Shown: positions 13,490 to 26,810 of the stretch, piece by piece | Position numbering within the stretch: position 1 is the stretch's first letter | Layout of the letters: each line of letters opens with the position of its first letter | DNA from: Siphonodentalium dalli | Taxonomy: Eukaryota; Mollusca; Scaphopoda; Gadilida; Siphonodentaliidae | NCBI GenBank assembly: GCA_032622095.1 | Contig: CP136069.1 | Coordinates: 165,840,394 to 165,904,393 of the forward strand | DNA: 64,000 bases | Reading direction: 5' to 3' | Translations under genes and position numbers: made by a program | Notes under the pieces: model-generated | The model's input: only the letters and a program-made list of their open reading frames with translations | What the model was told of the DNA's origin: nothing | Databases searched by the model: none

Positions 13490-14530
13490 CAAGAGATATC
13501 GGTCGACCTTTGTAATGCATGACTCAACTTTACCCCACTAATTTTCTTCCTTGTCTCGTCTAAAAAATTTCCGACGTGAAAAAAAAATAAAAGGTCGCTG
13601 AAATGTTTCCCGACGATGGTGGCAGGTTTGAAGGATTTGTGGGTTTTAGATCCCTACACTTGACTACAAACTGTGGGAGGACTTGATTACACAATTATGA
13701 TACAAAGTGCATATTACTGGATACATGTATGTTGCACAACTTCAATGTGTCGAGAAAGGGTCAATAACACTAAAATAACAAACACAAAACATTTCTATAT
13801 CGAAAAATGGTAATAACTCCGCCAAAATTACTCGGACTGAACTCAAAATCGCAGGTGCGCAGGTTCCCGTGCTGGTTGATGTGTCCCAGGATGTACGATT
13901 CTATGTGGAAAAAAAAGCAATAACTCGGCAAAAATTATTCCGACCGAACTCAAAATCAAGGTTGCGCAGGTTCCCATGCGCAGGCTGGTTGACATCTGTG
14001 CCAAGTTTGAAAAAAATTAACTGGAAAATGACGGCCATTACAGTAAAGATAATATCACATTCGGTATTGTTTTTCACTCGATTAGTTATGCCAATATACC
14101 ACCCTTACAAATTAGCCAAAAATCGGACACCGAAATCAAATATGGCGGTCGATGTTAAAATTTGCTAACCCACAATGAATAATCGGAATGTGGCATTTCG
14201 ATAGTAAGCGCCAATAATGTCCTTGACCGTAGATGCACCGAATAGTCATATTAAGACTTGCACGATTCAGATAATTTACTACGTGAACTGATTCTGATTT
14301 GGAACTTGCATTCAGATTTACCTGGACCAGCTTCCGTCTCTGGATCACACCAACAAGTATTACTTACTGCATGGGAAAAGGGTCCCTCTAATCAAAACGT
14401 TTCAAACAATCTATGTTGGTGGCCAGCTCATTTGCGAGATAAACTAGAAATGCATACAGTCGATGAGTACAGGCCTACTATAGCCTTCAGAAGGTCCTCT
14501 CCATGTCTTTCTCAGCTTTAGTGACCTGAT
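13490..14530 (+). repeat. Rearranged family A fragment with a GGAC-type repeat insert
   Basis: 13,490-13,560 resembles the family A block at 2,935-3,000. 13,800-14,040 carries two similar units of the 'aataactcc...gaactcaaaatc...gcaggttcc' repeat also found at 45.2-45.45 kb. 14,060-14,530 then resumes family A, matching about 3,140-3,250 and 4,170-4,540. This shows family A is dispersed and has been a target for other repeats. Confidence 0.6.
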
Positions 14531-16600
14531 CACAAGTTTGGAAATTGGGATGATACCCGGAAAGATTTGAATGGGCTGTCAGCCCTCTCCTACAACACAC
14601 TATAGTTATGCTGTGATGCCGCTGAAGAGGGTATGTAGGGTTTGTGAGTAGATTCCTAACCGCCCATACAGAGTAGGTGTGTGCCTATGCCTGAGTATGG
14701 GGTGCATGCCACCGCAACAAGAAGCAAATCCCCCCCATTCCGAACCTGGACCGCCTCAATGCTAGCTAGGAAGAGGGTGCAGCCAGCCAGTTGACTTAAG
14801 GTCGGTTGGGGCTCCTCAACTCTTGGTGGTGCAATGCCCGCCTTTCACTCCTATGTGAGTGTCAAACCCCGTTTACCTGGTTGTGTATTTCGATCTCCAT
14901 CAGAAGACGCAGTTGATGCCAGACTGGGTTTTGTGTGTTAGGTAGTGTTTCCGATTTCTCTCTCCCACACATCCTCCCATAGGCAAGGGCGCGGCTGAAA
15001 GCATCTAATGGAAATTTGTGTTGGCAGTTTTGAATGAGATAATTATTCGATGGCTTATACTACGGGTACGACGAGCATTTCATACTCCGCCCATGGACGT
15101 CAACAACGCACCTGAGCCATCTGGGTTGGAAGCCTGCAAAACCTAGTTTTTGCATATGTCTTATATACTACAAGCATTTCCTACTCCGCCCAGCGAAGTC
15201 AACAATGCCCCTCGGGGCCATCCATAGGGCGTTAGCCCGCTATCCACATCAACAAACATGGACAAAAGTTGTGATGGGGGAAATGGGGATTTTGCATTCG
15301 GATCTCGAATGAAACTTTTCAGCCTGACAAACTTGGTATCTGACCGAGTTCTGATTTATGTCCAGGTTACCATCCCCGGTCCGCGAGCACGAGAGACCAG
15401 TATGCTACCTCTCGACTACTGACTGCCCTGATGGTGGTATGAAACATACCGTATAATAATATAGTAATTAAATAGTAACATATATAATAATTGTATTGTA
15501 TTTGCACTGTATTTTTATTAACTGTTTTCTGTTTTTATATTCGTAACTTTTGTTATTTTCAATGAATACAATTTATAATTAAAAAAAAGGATACAGGAGC
15601 TATGGGGTAACTATATTAATTACGTGCTCACTACATTGGGTACCGGTTAAGACTTTTTGCAGGATGTATGTATTCGCAGATGTATCTTCACGAAAGTCTT
15701 ATGTAACTTTTCTGACCGCGTTAATTGCTTTCGATATTTAGAAGTGAACAATGGCTGGGCCACTCTTGAAGATTTTATTTCGGGAACACAATAAGTTATT
15801 TTGACTGAATTCTGAAGTGGTGCATTCATGAAACCAATATATTTTATATTATATAATTATATGCCTATATTAATACGATCTTGAGGGCGGTACCATTTCT
15901 GACTATGGTTTTCTTGTTAATACTGGGTCATAGAATTGGACGTTATTGAGGACTTACACAAGCTACAGGGTGGCGTGGGCCAACCCACTGTGTTCGCCTG
16001 CCTAGACCAGTACGCATGTAGAGCTCTTTTGAAAATTACCTATAGGGATGTCTGGTGGAATTTAACTGTTTGGGGTGTTGTTCCGTGGATAGCTGAAATG
16101 AAATTTCGATTATTAGACTTACCATCCGTTTGTCTGGACTGTGTTAGTGGCATAATCGACCTCGTGTGTTTATTATGTTCTGAAGTTGTTGGCCTATTTG
16201 TTTGTGTTTGTTGGTTGTTAAATATTTATTAAATTTGGAGTGTACTGGTACGGTCATTGAGGGCGATTATCCCGGCTTGCTTTTTTTTTGAGAGTAGTGT
16301 TTCCTCCCCCCCCCCCCCCCCCCCGGAGTAAAATTACTGCCTTGCAATCTAATTAGAGTATTGGCCGCTAGAGTTTAGAATGGATCGGAGGTATGTCGAC
16401 TGTAGTGCATAATGCCCTGAGTTCTTATATTCTCATGGAGTGCCATTCTCAAGGTTTTGTTTTGGATTACTTGAAGTTTGTTGATTGTGGAATTTGGGTT
16501 AATCGGCAGCTATGATGGCCCCTTATTCCATGATTGGGCGTATAAATTGCTTATAAAGCTTTATGAGAGTTTCAGGATTGAGTCAACATGATGTGCCCCT
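14531..16600. other. GC-richer decayed repeats, no gene
   Basis: Between 15,050 and 15,235 there are two similar units (CATACTCCGCCCATGGACGTC versus CCTACTCCGCCCAGCGAAGTC as aligned cores). On the minus strand, 15,365-15,425 has a weak tRNA-like look (GAGGTAGCATACTGG followed by a degenerate second box), which suggests a decayed SINE head. A C-run lies at 16,306-16,324. A short ORF at 15,936-16,232 has no recognisable domain. Confidence 0.4.
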
Positions 16601-18205
16601 GAGCATCCTTAATAACCAAATTATCCGGATGTCCCTGGTTGTGATGTCTTTAATGTGTGTATGAAGATAGTTTTTGGTCGAGAGTTATGCCCAGGAGTGT
16701 TGCCTCTTGGGTTTGTTCGAAAGTTTCCCCATAAATGGACAGTTCGAGTTTGTATTTGGTGTGTTTTTTTTTGCTGAAGAGGATTAATTGCGTTGTTGTT
16801 TGTTGTTGTTGTTTTGTTTTTTTTGGTGTTCAGTTTAATGCACCATTTTGAACACCATATTTCCATTTTCGTTGAGTTGTTTCTGTACTCTGTTCAAACG
16901 TTCTGGATCCCCCCTCCCTGTGGTGCAAAGGCCAAAAATCATCTGCGAATTGTGAGATTTGTGTGTTGTATAGAGGATTGATAGGTATGTGGTTAACGTA
17001 TATTAAAAAGTAACGGACTTTGTATGGACCCATGGGGCGTTCCGGCTATAAGGTTGACGCTGTCTGAAATTTCTTCCCCCGACCCTACTTTGATTGATCG
17101 TTGCATAAGAATGAGGAGATAAGTCTTAACATTTTTGTGGGAATGTCGGTCGTCATTTTTATTTTGTATCGAAGGCCTTGCATGGTGCCATGCTGAATCG
17201 AAGGCCTTTTCTACATCCAAAAAGATGGCAACCAGGCCTGTTGCTGTGCGCATATCTTCTACTATTCTGTAAATATGTTCGGTACCTTCTTTTTCATGCT
17301 GGAATTTGTTATTCTGGTGCTTATGATTCTTTCGAAAAGTTTTCCCAAACATTAAACTAAACTAATGGGTCTAAAATTTGTAGCTATTTTATGGTCTTTG
17401 GCTGGTGTTGGAACATAACACATATGGCGGATTTCCACGATTTATAGGGAAGTAGCCGTGTTGTGAACATTTATTATATATAAGTTCTAGTTTATCGAAC
17501 ATTGATTTTGGTCCCTGTTCCAAATGTTAATTCATCATCGCCCGGGGCTTTGTTTGGTTCTGCACGCTTAAGAGTCTTGGGTTTCTTGGCAATGTGTGAT
17601 TCGATCATCATCTGCCTCGTGTATGGGCGATTTTAAGTGCACGAATGTGTACTTGTTTTGTCTGACAAAATCAATTACATGTTCGTCTTTGAGTGGTTGT
17701 TTGGGGTAGCTCGTCCGGTAAGAACTTTGAATGTTTTCCAAAATTTCCCATCTAGTTGCCTTTTTTCCCCCCAAGTTTGGTGGTTACCCTTTCCCAATTA
17801 AGCCTACTGTTTTTCCAGTTTAACTGCTTTGTTTACTTGTCTTGTTAAATTATTATACATAGTTCTGTATTCAATGTTTTTAGGATATTTTTTGCATTAG
17901 TCTGCATGTTTGAGATTGAGGTGAATTACTTCTAGTGTCTCCCGTGAGAGATTACATGTACTCTCCATGTATTTTGCTTTATTTTCTTTTTTGGGCATGC
18001 TGTGTCGATGGCGTTCTTAATTGTGTCCGATATTGATTTGGCTGTCATTTCGACCATAAAGTCGTTGGGGTGTTGATTTCTGCATTTCCAATGTTTAAGT
18101 TTATGTGTTCCCTAAATTTATCCCAGTCTGCATTCCAAAGTTTTTTTTTATTGAGAATGTGTTTGTTGTGTTGTGGTTTTATGTTTGTTATGTAGTGACC
18201 TGATG
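16600..18205 (-). mobile_element. Decayed non-LTR retrotransposon (LINE), copy A: reverse transcriptase remnants
   Basis: Several minus-strand ORF fragments together show a LINE reverse transcriptase. Fragment 17,352-16,993 has FLDVEKAFDSAWH (catalytic motif A with its Asp) and a GTPHGSIQSPLLFN segment. Fragment 17,033-16,830 has ISQFADDFW, the [YF]ADD active-site motif. Fragment 16,866-16,621 has a CSKWCIKLNTKK thumb-like motif. Upstream, near 18,120, a NADWDKFREH-type linker is typical of Jockey/CR1-like elements between endonuclease and RT. Frames are broken several times, so this copy is dead. The catalytic motifs survive although the frame does not. The inverted partner is copy B at 29.2-30.56 kb. 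Confidence 0.85.
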
Positions 18206-19010
18206 GGGACAACATAACTTATATATATATTGGCTAGTGATCTTCCCATTCACTTACCTGGACAACTTGTGAAGTCTTTCGACGGTTGCTGGCTTCCCCG
18301 TCAACTTGGACGGATGACTCTCTGCTTAGGTCGTAGGAGACCATAACGTACCCACACTTATTGTACATGGCCCAAAGCAAATATTTGTGACATCCAGCAG
18401 TCCAAGACTCAATTTGATACCCGTAAAAATACAACACCGACCACAAACAGCTCGAAAGCGCAATAACGTGGCACATGGAGAATGTAAAAGACAGTTTAAG
18501 ATTCAACCAAACCACTCCAATATGTAGTCCGAGAAAAAGTTGGATAAATTTTAAAATATAAGAAAAATGGCACAAACTTTACAGAAGTGGCTAAAAACAA
18601 CAATTCATGCATTATATACAGTAAATAACATTTTACCTGTGACAGAAATTGGAAATATGTGATACTTTCTTCCAAATTGAAATCCGACTTTGTGCGCAGG
18701 CACAGGGTTTGTAGTTGAGCAATTTCCATAAATAAAAGTAAATCCTGATTTGGGAGATCGATCTCTATGAAGAAATGCTTTGTCGAGAAATCCATACATT
18801 ATGCCACAGAACATGACTTTATTCTCATGTACTTGAAGTGAGTGTTTGAAATTTGAAATGTCACAACCAGGTGTCACAAAGTGTTCAGGACTCAACTACA
18901 CCCAACTCATTTACTTCCTTAATGTCTCTTCTAACTTTTTTCGATGTTAACAGGGCCAACAACAAAAAAACTGCTGCAGAGACTCCAGACAAGATGTGTC
19001 GATTATAGTA
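18206..19010. repeat. Family A segments adjoining LINE copy A
   Basis: The minus-strand reading of 18,240-18,360 resembles 5,455-5,600 (shared peptide CGYVM...LSR). 18,890-18,990 resembles 2,965-3,065 (ACTCCAGACAAGATG end). The same junction with LINE sequence (CCCCATCAGGTCACTACATA on the LINE strand) occurs in copy B, so the LINE/family A joint predates the duplication of this block. Confidence 0.65.
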
Positions 19011-19430
19011 ATTAAAGATATCACATGGACCACTGTCAGCCTAATACTATGCTAGCCTTCCCCTGACTGTACTCTCTTCAGTCGTAGCCAAAAAGCCTTT
19101 TGTCTGGTCGTTCTCATCTTTATTCAGTTGTTGGCGTCTTTAAGGCTTAACCAAAGCAGTCCAATATGGCCTCAAGGGATATGTTTATCAAATTTTTGAA
19201 TTGGTAGAAAAGTATCAAAAATGTCACAAAATTTGCAGAAAACAACTAGCAATATTATCATATGTAGTAAACAACGCTATACTGGTATCAGATTAAAAAA
19301 ATATGTGGCACATACTTACCAACCAAAATCTGACTTTGTGCGCACATACAGATATAATAGTCAGTTAATTTCCATAAGAGAAAGTATATTTTGATTCAGG
19401 AGAACTCCATAAGAAAGTCTAGATACAATA
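18503..19430. repeat. Two-unit direct repeat, offset ~650 bp
   Basis: 18,503-18,790 and 19,153-19,430 run in the same direction and share successive landmarks: 'caaac/gcactccaatatg', 'aaatg(g/t)cacaaa', 'actttgtgcgca' and 'aatttccataa'. Identity is perhaps 70-75% by eye. This is an older tandem duplication inside the inverted block. Confidence 0.6.
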
Positions 19431-19800
19431 TTTTCCTAAAATAAGTAAAATATATATCTCCTAGAAGTATCTTGCCCACTGAACTATATGGTATATTATC
19501 CCAAGTAGGAGGGGTTAACTCTCCGAGTTGAAAAAAAACGTACGAAATTCTATGGTACATATCTTCTGTCATGTTCATGACCCGTGTAATCACGTGATTT
19601 CTGACACGTAGTGAAGGAATCGCCATATTTTTTATCCCCAGTAGGACATTCCTCGTGAGCGGGGTGGGTGCGAAACCCTGGGAGGGAGCTCAGCGTTCAG
19701 TGGGCAAGATACTTCTAGGAGATAGTTATTTTACTTATTTTAGGAAAATATTGTATCTCCGTCAAAGGTATCTTGCCCACTGAACTATATGGTAAAGCAT
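19425..19800. repeat. Local inverted repeat around AGATACTTCTAGGAG
   Basis: 19,425-19,480 and 19,700-19,755 are reverse complements over about 50 bases (both strands of TTTTCCTAAAATAAGTAAAA). A partial third terminus follows at 19,760-19,800. The unit between them contains a GTGAGCGGGGTGGGTGCG patch. A (TA)n microsatellite follows at 19,915-19,945. Confidence 0.6.
19455..19628 (-). repeat. Highly conserved block, inverted copy at 28,065-28,240
   Basis: From ATGGCGATTCCTTCACTACG to GTTCAGTGGGCAAGATAC this block matches 28,067-28,225 in reverse complement with about one difference in ~150 bases, while its surroundings diverge much more. It lies in an open frame in both places (peptide starts MAIPSLRVRNHV). 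I recognise no protein family, and the end motif GTTCAGTGGGCAAGATAC is reused at 19,693-19,711 and, inverted, near 19,770-19,790, which suggests a mobile-element terminus. Confidence 0.6.
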
Positions 19801-22059
19801 AGAATTTTCTAACAGGTGGAGGCCACGAGGAAACAAAAACACCGCTATGCATCTGAATCAAAGAACTGGATTGACCTGATAACCTACAATATATACACAT
19901 ACATGCACAGACATATAGATATATATGTATATATATATATATACACACATGCACAATAGGACCATAAGCCAATGTAATATTCCATCCAAAAACTAATACC
20001 TGTCAGCAAGCTCAAACGAACAAAAAGTGGCAACTTAAGAGTTTAAGACCCCTGCAAGTAAAGTAAATAGCTTCAGAAGACATGGAGATGGATACGACAT
20101 TCGCATCGGAACTTAGGGCTAATAATGTATCAGCCGAGTACTTGCCGGGAAAGGTACGGGTAACACACCCCCCCCCCCCCCCCGAAAAGGGAGAAGCATC
20201 CATGTTCTAAGGAAATGGAAATAGAAAAATACCCGTTGACAAGAAATCCCCAGCCGGGTATTATAAACCCAGGGATGGCTAAATACTAATACCGCACCTA
20301 ACAGGCTAACCCAGGCAGCAAAAGCCGCAAGTAATAACGAAGACCCCCCTTAAAAACAATAGAACCAACCCCCGAACCAAATCTTGAGTGGGTTGGGCCG
20401 TGTCCCAGTACACGATGAGAGCCCGATGAAAAACCAGCTGCAAGCTCCCAAGAAAGGGCCCGACACCAACTACTTGGAGACATGCCATTGTCGATAAGGA
20501 GGAGGTATCATTGACCAATAGTCTGACCGGGAAGCGAATGGGTATTACACAGACATACGTTGCAAGGCTCAGGCCGTATGAAGAACATGGCTCAGAATTG
20601 GAGTTTCACAGCAGAAAACTTAGTTTGAAGCCTGGAGTTCGAGATATGACCGACTAAGATGCAATAAGCCATGTCATTTTTCCCCGATGACGTTCCCAAA
20701 TGTGGAAATGCCCACCAACACAGTTAAACCCAACTGACCAATCACAGGCGACTGAATCCATGACAGAAAGGCAGCCATGAACCGAAATTCCAATGTCGTT
20801 AAGGTGGAAATCCACAAAAACAAAAATTGGACTAACGATGAATCAGGATTGTGGCACAAGCCCAAAACCAGCAGAAACCGACGGCAGGTATGTAATGAAA
20901 AGCAGACCAAGGGCCACCGCGCCCCAACTGTTTGAGCTCTGCTGACTGGTCCCCGACGAGTCGATGGCGCAATATATCCCTTCTGGTAAGGATGGGGTGC
21001 CCTTTCAATGGGACCCTGTTCCGGAGACAACCATCGCCCGAAGTACGAATCGAGAGGGCGGATCATATGATCTGGCATCCGACACCCAATGCTAATGAAT
21101 CTCGCACGAGGAGAAGCATCTGGCAAGAATTTTCATCCGGCTTTATGAAGTGTGCCCAACACGATTCATATGCTGCCCCACAGGTGCAACATTATCCTGC
21201 ATTGGCAATCGCTGAGGTCAGCAAAAGACCTGGCTTAGTATGTTAAATGAGCACTAGGCGAATCAAGCACTATCAGGGAAAACAAAACCATTATGTACCG
21301 ACAACCGAGCCCATAAGAAGAATGACGTATTAGACGCAAAGGCCGATATCACAGAAGCCATTTCGTTCTTCTTTTCCACGCTGCTAATACGCCGTGTTGC
21401 CCATTAAGCCCGAGTGGGGTGCTGAACTAGACCTCATGTCAACAGTGTTCTGAAATTGAGCATATGTCGAACCATGGATAATGGACTCATCTATGTATGA
21501 CTGGACAACAAAAGTGAAATCCATGTTGAGTTAGCACTGAAAGCAACCTGAAGACAAAATATATGTCATTCGTATCTATTACGGAAACACAGCGAGGTCG
21601 GAGATAAAGCATGTATGCTTGTTTATCTCTGATTCTTGCGTCCCAAATCGAGATGTAAATATTTACCCTATCGAGCACCCGAACCAGTCCAGAACACGTC
21701 TTAAAAGTCAGGAAAATGAAAGGGCGAGAGTCATATACTAATCTAGTGATATGAATGACTATAGACATTCTCCAGCAAAGCCCGTGACCATGAAAGAGCT
21801 GGATGGAACATGGAAAGAAGCAACAACTTATAAAGTAAGAAGTTGAACACATCCCAACCCGAGAACAGTAAAATGGTTGAATACCTCTCAGGATGGTCGA
21901 ACCCAGGTCGCCAAGTGTGCAGTCCGATGGCATAACCACCCAGCTCTGACGACGTTAGGCAGGGTACAAATTGACCGGCATCACAGGGCAAGTTGCTACC
22001 CAAATGCTAACAAAAGCCATGCAACTTGGATCCTATTTCCTCATTTGACTGTCCCAGGG
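19801..22059. other. GC-richer block without a recognised gene
   Basis: The base composition is clearly less AT-rich than the rest of the window. A C16 tract lies at 20,167-20,182. The two 150-codon open frames on the minus strand (20,674-21,126 and 21,487-21,939) have no recognisable motif, and their composition (many W, C, S, F, R) looks like chance translation of repeat DNA. No mirror partner was found in the 26-28 kb region, so the block breaks the symmetry of the surrounding palindrome. Confidence 0.4.
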
Positions 22060-22285
22060 TATGCCAACAGTCGTCCCGTAGTATCCGACTTGGAGTCCCT
22101 GTCGATAGTCCAGAAAGCCCACCAAATGCGGCCAATGGGTTCGATGGGTAGCCCCAACCCACGACCTGTTTGGTGGGACTATCATGCTGAGTGCTAATTA
22201 CGCCAATGAAGGGAACTCTATACATCGACAAGTGACAGTGTCCTGGTCGTAAGGTTTCTATCTCTTCCTTGGAACCCTCGAAACA
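22060..22285 (+). repeat. GGGTTCGATGGGTAGCCCC repeat, copy 1
   Basis: This shares an ordered set of motifs with 26,665-26,810 and 27,165-27,310: GATAGTCCAG, GGGTTCGATGGGTAGCCCC, GAGTGCTAATTACGCCAAT, and a 'gaa(c)...tatatcg(a/g)c' end. Copy 1 and the copy near 27.2 kb also share 'cctcgaaac(a/g)aggga'. All three are in the same orientation. The family is unknown to me. It resembles a transposon terminus more than a gene. Confidence 0.65.
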
Positions 22286-22489
22286 AGGGAAAGCACTCTG
22301 ATGTTCTGTTAAATTGTAAATGATTGTAGAACAATGCTATCAAATCATGTCAATCTGAGGTTATTTGCTAATCAAAATTCGACATTAATTTTCTTCCTGC
22401 ACTTGGCTGCATCAGAGAACACTGAACAACTATAAACTGAGCTCCCTAGTAAGCGCATTTCTAGTGCTGTTTCTAGTGCTGGAGCGACT

Positions 22490-23050
22490 GCTCAATCTGA
22501 TCCTGATCTCCATCCGTCGATGGGGTGTTAACAGCACAATACACCACGACAAGCTTCATTTCTAATGGAGCTTTCCACAGAGGCCACGCCCACAGCGTAG
22601 TCCCGCCCAATGGCAATTTATTAGAATATATTTGACCAATCAGATGCCGAGCCGGCCGCTGGCTGCGGAGATATTTTTCGACGCCATCTTTCTTCACCCT
22701 AATTTTGATATCCATGCATACATTCAGTGTTAAATTGGCTATATTCAAACAACTTTTTTGTTGTCAAATCATAATATACTGAGATTTATATTTGCGGCAT
22801 GATGTTATAAATTTATCCGTGATTATAACAATGTTTTTTGTTTAGCATGACACTTGTCATAATATTCACATTTAATGGCAAAACGAATGTATGTTCTCTG
22901 GTTTATAGTCCAGGCACATTAGACATGGAAGTGGAAAAGTAAGGAAATAAATCGGGGAAAGCTGATTTTTTTATATTATTTTGGCCATAACATCGCGGAC
23001 GCGTCACGAAAAGTCCCCTAAAATCTGATTTGAGCTTTCTGAGTTTCATC
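22490..23050 (+). repeat. Left inner arm of the 22.5-26.0 kb inverted repeat
   Basis: The segments CCACAGAGGCCACGCCCACA (22,575-22,594) and AGTCCCCTAAAATC (~23,011) reappear in reverse complement at ~25,985-26,005 and ~25,360-25,375, with GTCCAGGCACATTAG near 22,909 pairing with the strand opposite ~25,450-25,465. Spacing on both arms is preserved, so this is one inverted structure and not chance matches. Confidence 0.7.
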
Positions 23051-25329
23051 ATTTTTTCCATATAATTAAACAAAACAATATTTTTCACAATGATGGAAAT
23101 AATTGGATGTTGTAACAATTTTTCAGCCGAAACGTATACAAAAAGCACTCAATATTGTTCGATATACAATTCTCGAACCAACGACACCCATTCAAAAGGA
23201 AACATCGAATGAATTTCGCATATATAGATATGAAATAAAACACTGAGCCAAAATACTGACGATTTTGAAGACAAACTGATGTATTCGATGTCGGATTTCT
23301 CAGGCTTCTCAAAACATAGGCGCAAGCTATCTATTTTAAAAACTGCACAGACACCACCCCGTCGCTATAATAGGCAGAACTAGCGAGTACGCACATCATA
23401 AGTTGTCAAAACTTGTAAAAACATAACCCTACCCCCGAATCTGGTTGTCAACGATCTGGTCGTATTTTGATATTCTATTTTGTCTAAGCTAGTCATATGC
23501 ATTACTAAGTTATACCAGTATATGTGAAATATGAGTACGAGAGCGAATATAGTGACACGATCAGAATACTACAAACGCGGTCATGAAATGGCTGTCAAAA
23601 TGGCCGCAACCACCAATTAAGCTAAGCCGAAATGATGGCAACTTATTATATAACCACCTAGTAGGTAAAATACGTATTAACAATATACAAGTCTGTTGTT
23701 AAATATCTTTAAAGGTACACAGTTCATTAAAACAGGCCCATGTGGAGGATTTATCGGCCATTGCAACGCAGGTCAAACCCAATGAATTACGTCTTTAAAA
23801 TTTCGGGTTTTCTGTTTACAGTCGGGGCCAAAAATAATAATTTCGGGCATGCAACATACGAAGTAATGTTTCGCCACACAATGTATGGTAGTTTCGTTCG
23901 GCGTGATGATAAATTATTGAATGGAACGCAGAAACTTAAGTGCATATCCTTGCGGTATAAATAGTAGTTACATTTCCGGATTGTTCATCACTGTACATGA
24001 TAATAAACCACACACGTATGTTGCAATTCTTATTATATTGCAAAGAAACCGCCACCTCTTCAAAAGATTAGCACTGCATCACACCAGATCAAATAGACAG
24101 CACATCGTACATTTGATATACGACTAATTTTCGTGCTGCTTCCAAACCGGTCTCTTAGTAAACAATTTGTTCAACTTACTTCAGTCGGCAACTTGCAACT
24201 GGAATATGCTATTACGCAATGTACAATATTAGTTTTCCGTATTTTGTTGTTTGAAAATATCTTGCCAAAACCACCCATGAACTTGTGCAAAATATCAGGT
24301 GATCATCGTTTAAAGCTGTTATTTCAGCGTTGAACATTGACTCAATGTTGCTAGTTATGGTTGTTAGTTCAGCAGATATGTGTAACATTAGGGAGAAGGG
24401 ATACACACGGTAATGCGGTTGCAGAAAACATAGTACCCTTCGCGTATATGTGACCTTGGTGAATATAACCAAATATTATTTCCAGGTATAAAGACAGTCT
24501 CTGTCACAGAGTATGTGGGCAATTTTGGTCAAGTTTAGATTTTTTTAAAGAAAGTATATGGTACTCCTTTGTGTTTTGATAAATTGCTTTCATAGTATAC
24601 CACCATGCATTCTTGTGATAACAGCGAAATATTCGTGATTTATTACTTATTCTTAGGCAAAAATTACTAATATTTTAAGACACGGAGAATATAATCTACA
24701 CAATTCACCCATTACTCTATGAATATCTCTCATACTGCTCTATAGCAGTGTATTTCGAAAGGTTTGATGGTGTATATATCAAAAGAAACGATGACCGGTC
24801 ACATTAGTGATACTGCTATGAGCACATATATTTCGGCTTCTATGAAAGGTCACAGAATCAATTCTTCGCTATTAAATTTCATTTTACAGTGTAGTGTACA
24901 TATATATCACACGATTCAAGATAAATAGTGCAGAAAAATTTGCCTTATTCTCCCGTTTCTTTGCGGTCAAAAAGTCCAGATTTAACCATTTTATGAGACC
25001 TTGCTTTTCGCTATATCTCTCGCGATATATATTAGAGATAATTCGCACATACCCGATAAAATGTTTCTCTTATTCTCTGCAATCATTTTTCCTCACATAT
25101 TTCGAGCGTGTTGTCACTCTTATGGGACTAGCTATTCAATTATGCATAAAATGTAAATTTCATTCTATTTTGGCCATTTTGGGACTTCAATTCAACTTAT
25201 ATGGTTCACGGCTAAGCATTGTTTGAATGTATGTCAATGTATTATGAATTTGGAATTAATTGATCTACACATGACTGCATTCCCATATGGCCTGATGGAG
25301 ATGCTTCAGAATTTGAACCATTCCGAAAA
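23051..25329. other. Central region between the inner arms, no gene recognised
   Basis: AT-rich sequence with ORFs of 60-110 codons only. None has a domain signature or good splice borders in a consistent frame. It lies between the two inner arms and would be the loop of the fold-back structure. Confidence 0.4.
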
Positions 25330-26010
25330 ATCAAGATATCTCAAAAAGCTCAACTCGGATTTTAGGGGACTTTTGCCACGTTGTTCATAAACATGTTCTT
25401 ATTGATCCCTGAAAAAATCAGTTTTCCCCGATTTTTTACACTAGTGAAACCTTATGTGCCTGGACTATTTAGATATATTAGAGTTCAGTGATCTGTCTGT
25501 CTGTTCTGGTCTGTATGCAATTTTTCTTGCAGAGCCCTTGATCAATTTTAACCAAATTTGGTGTGGTGCATCGGGGTACCACGGCAGATGTTATAACGAA
25601 CTTATATTTTAAATTAAATTTTTAAACAAATAAAAAAAATTTCAATTTGTTTTTCAAATTTTTGAATTTTTTAGCAAGAAGTTTCAATCTAAATATCGAA
25701 AAAGAAAATTTTTAAATTAAATAAAACAATTATTTAATGAAGTAAAACAAAAATTTTAATTCTAAAATTTAAACAAATTTAAAAGATTCAATCTAAAAAT
25801 CTAAAAATAAAAAAAATAAATTTAATTAAATTTTTTTAATTTTTGTTTTAATTTAAAAAACAAATTATTATTTTGTTTTTGTTACAGCAGATCAAAGTTC
25901 AATCTATAAAAAAAAGTTGATCTCGGGTAACAGACACTATATTTATGTGGATAAAGTATTTTTACCAGTGGGCGGGACTACCGCTGTGGGTGTGGCCTCT
26001 GTGGAAAGCT
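25330..26010 (-). repeat. Right inner arm of the 22.5-26.0 kb inverted repeat
   Basis: Reverse complement of 22,490-23,050. The arm is interrupted at about 25,470-25,950 by a repeat with a TGTCTGTCTGT start and a long A/T-only tract (25,600-25,880), which is absent from the left arm. Confidence 0.65.
25600..25885. repeat. A/T-only low-complexity tract
   Basis: About 280 bases are almost entirely A and T, made of shuffled AAATTT-like words, with only scattered C and G. It is probably the degraded interior of the repeat inserted in the right inner arm. Confidence 0.7.
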
Positions 26011-26664
26011 CCATTGCATGTGAGGTCTGGTCATTGGGGACCCCTGAGGAATGTCCAGAGCCTGTACATCTCGGGGTGGAGCAGCAGCAGGACCGATCCC
26101 GATATCCAACCGACCGAACTGGCGATGGGAGGTTAGTAGGTACCAGTTCCCAAGCAAGCTTCCTGCTATAATGGCGTCAGGGAATAAGATCTTTTGTTTT
26201 CATTTAAAATCAAACCCGAAGTTACTGGCAGCTGTTGGCCAGAATGCGGCCAGTAACCTGTCTGCCAAGCCCCCGGAAGTGGTGACTTATAATAAGGAGG
26301 AAACAAGCCTGTGAACTGTGATCCCATTCCAAGCCCAGCTGGGGCAGAAGGCATGGAGGATAAACTTTCAGGTGCCAAATAATTGCGTAAATGTAATAAT
26401 TTGAGAAAAAGTCTCCTCATTTGAATTGAGACAAAGTAAAATGGCCATTCGACTAGTAATTTTAGCCAAAATTTCCACACACTATGATCATAAGGCACCG
26501 GAGAGCATGGTCAGGGACCACTGAGGGTGTATCCCCCAGCCGCGCTGACCCCGAGATGACGACTTGTAGCGATGGACGGCGTGTGTCGAGTGTTTTAGTA
26601 GAGCTCAGTGGTCACAGCCGTCCGGGGCACGTCAACAGCCAACGGTCGACCCGCAGAAGCAGAT

Positions 26665-26810
26665 TGACGTCCCGTTCGATAGTCCAGGGAGCGCACCAAT
26701 GTGACTAATGGGTTCAATGGGTAGCCCCAACCCGTGCCCTGTTTGGTGTGACTATCGCCCCGAGTGCTAATTACGCCAATTAGAGGAACACGTTATATCG
26801 GCAAGTCAGA
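26665..26810 (+). repeat. GGGTTCAATGGGTAGCCCC repeat, copy 2
   Basis: Same motif order as 22,060-22,285 (GATAGTCCAG, then ATGGGTAGCCCCAACCC, then GAGTGCTAATTACGCCAAT). It follows a GC-rich leader at 26,490-26,660 that has no match in copy 3. Confidence 0.65.

Noticed and set aside
20674-21939. Two 150-codon minus-strand ORFs as genes
   Set aside because: No motif, no splice context, and a composition expected from chance translation of GC-richer repeat DNA.
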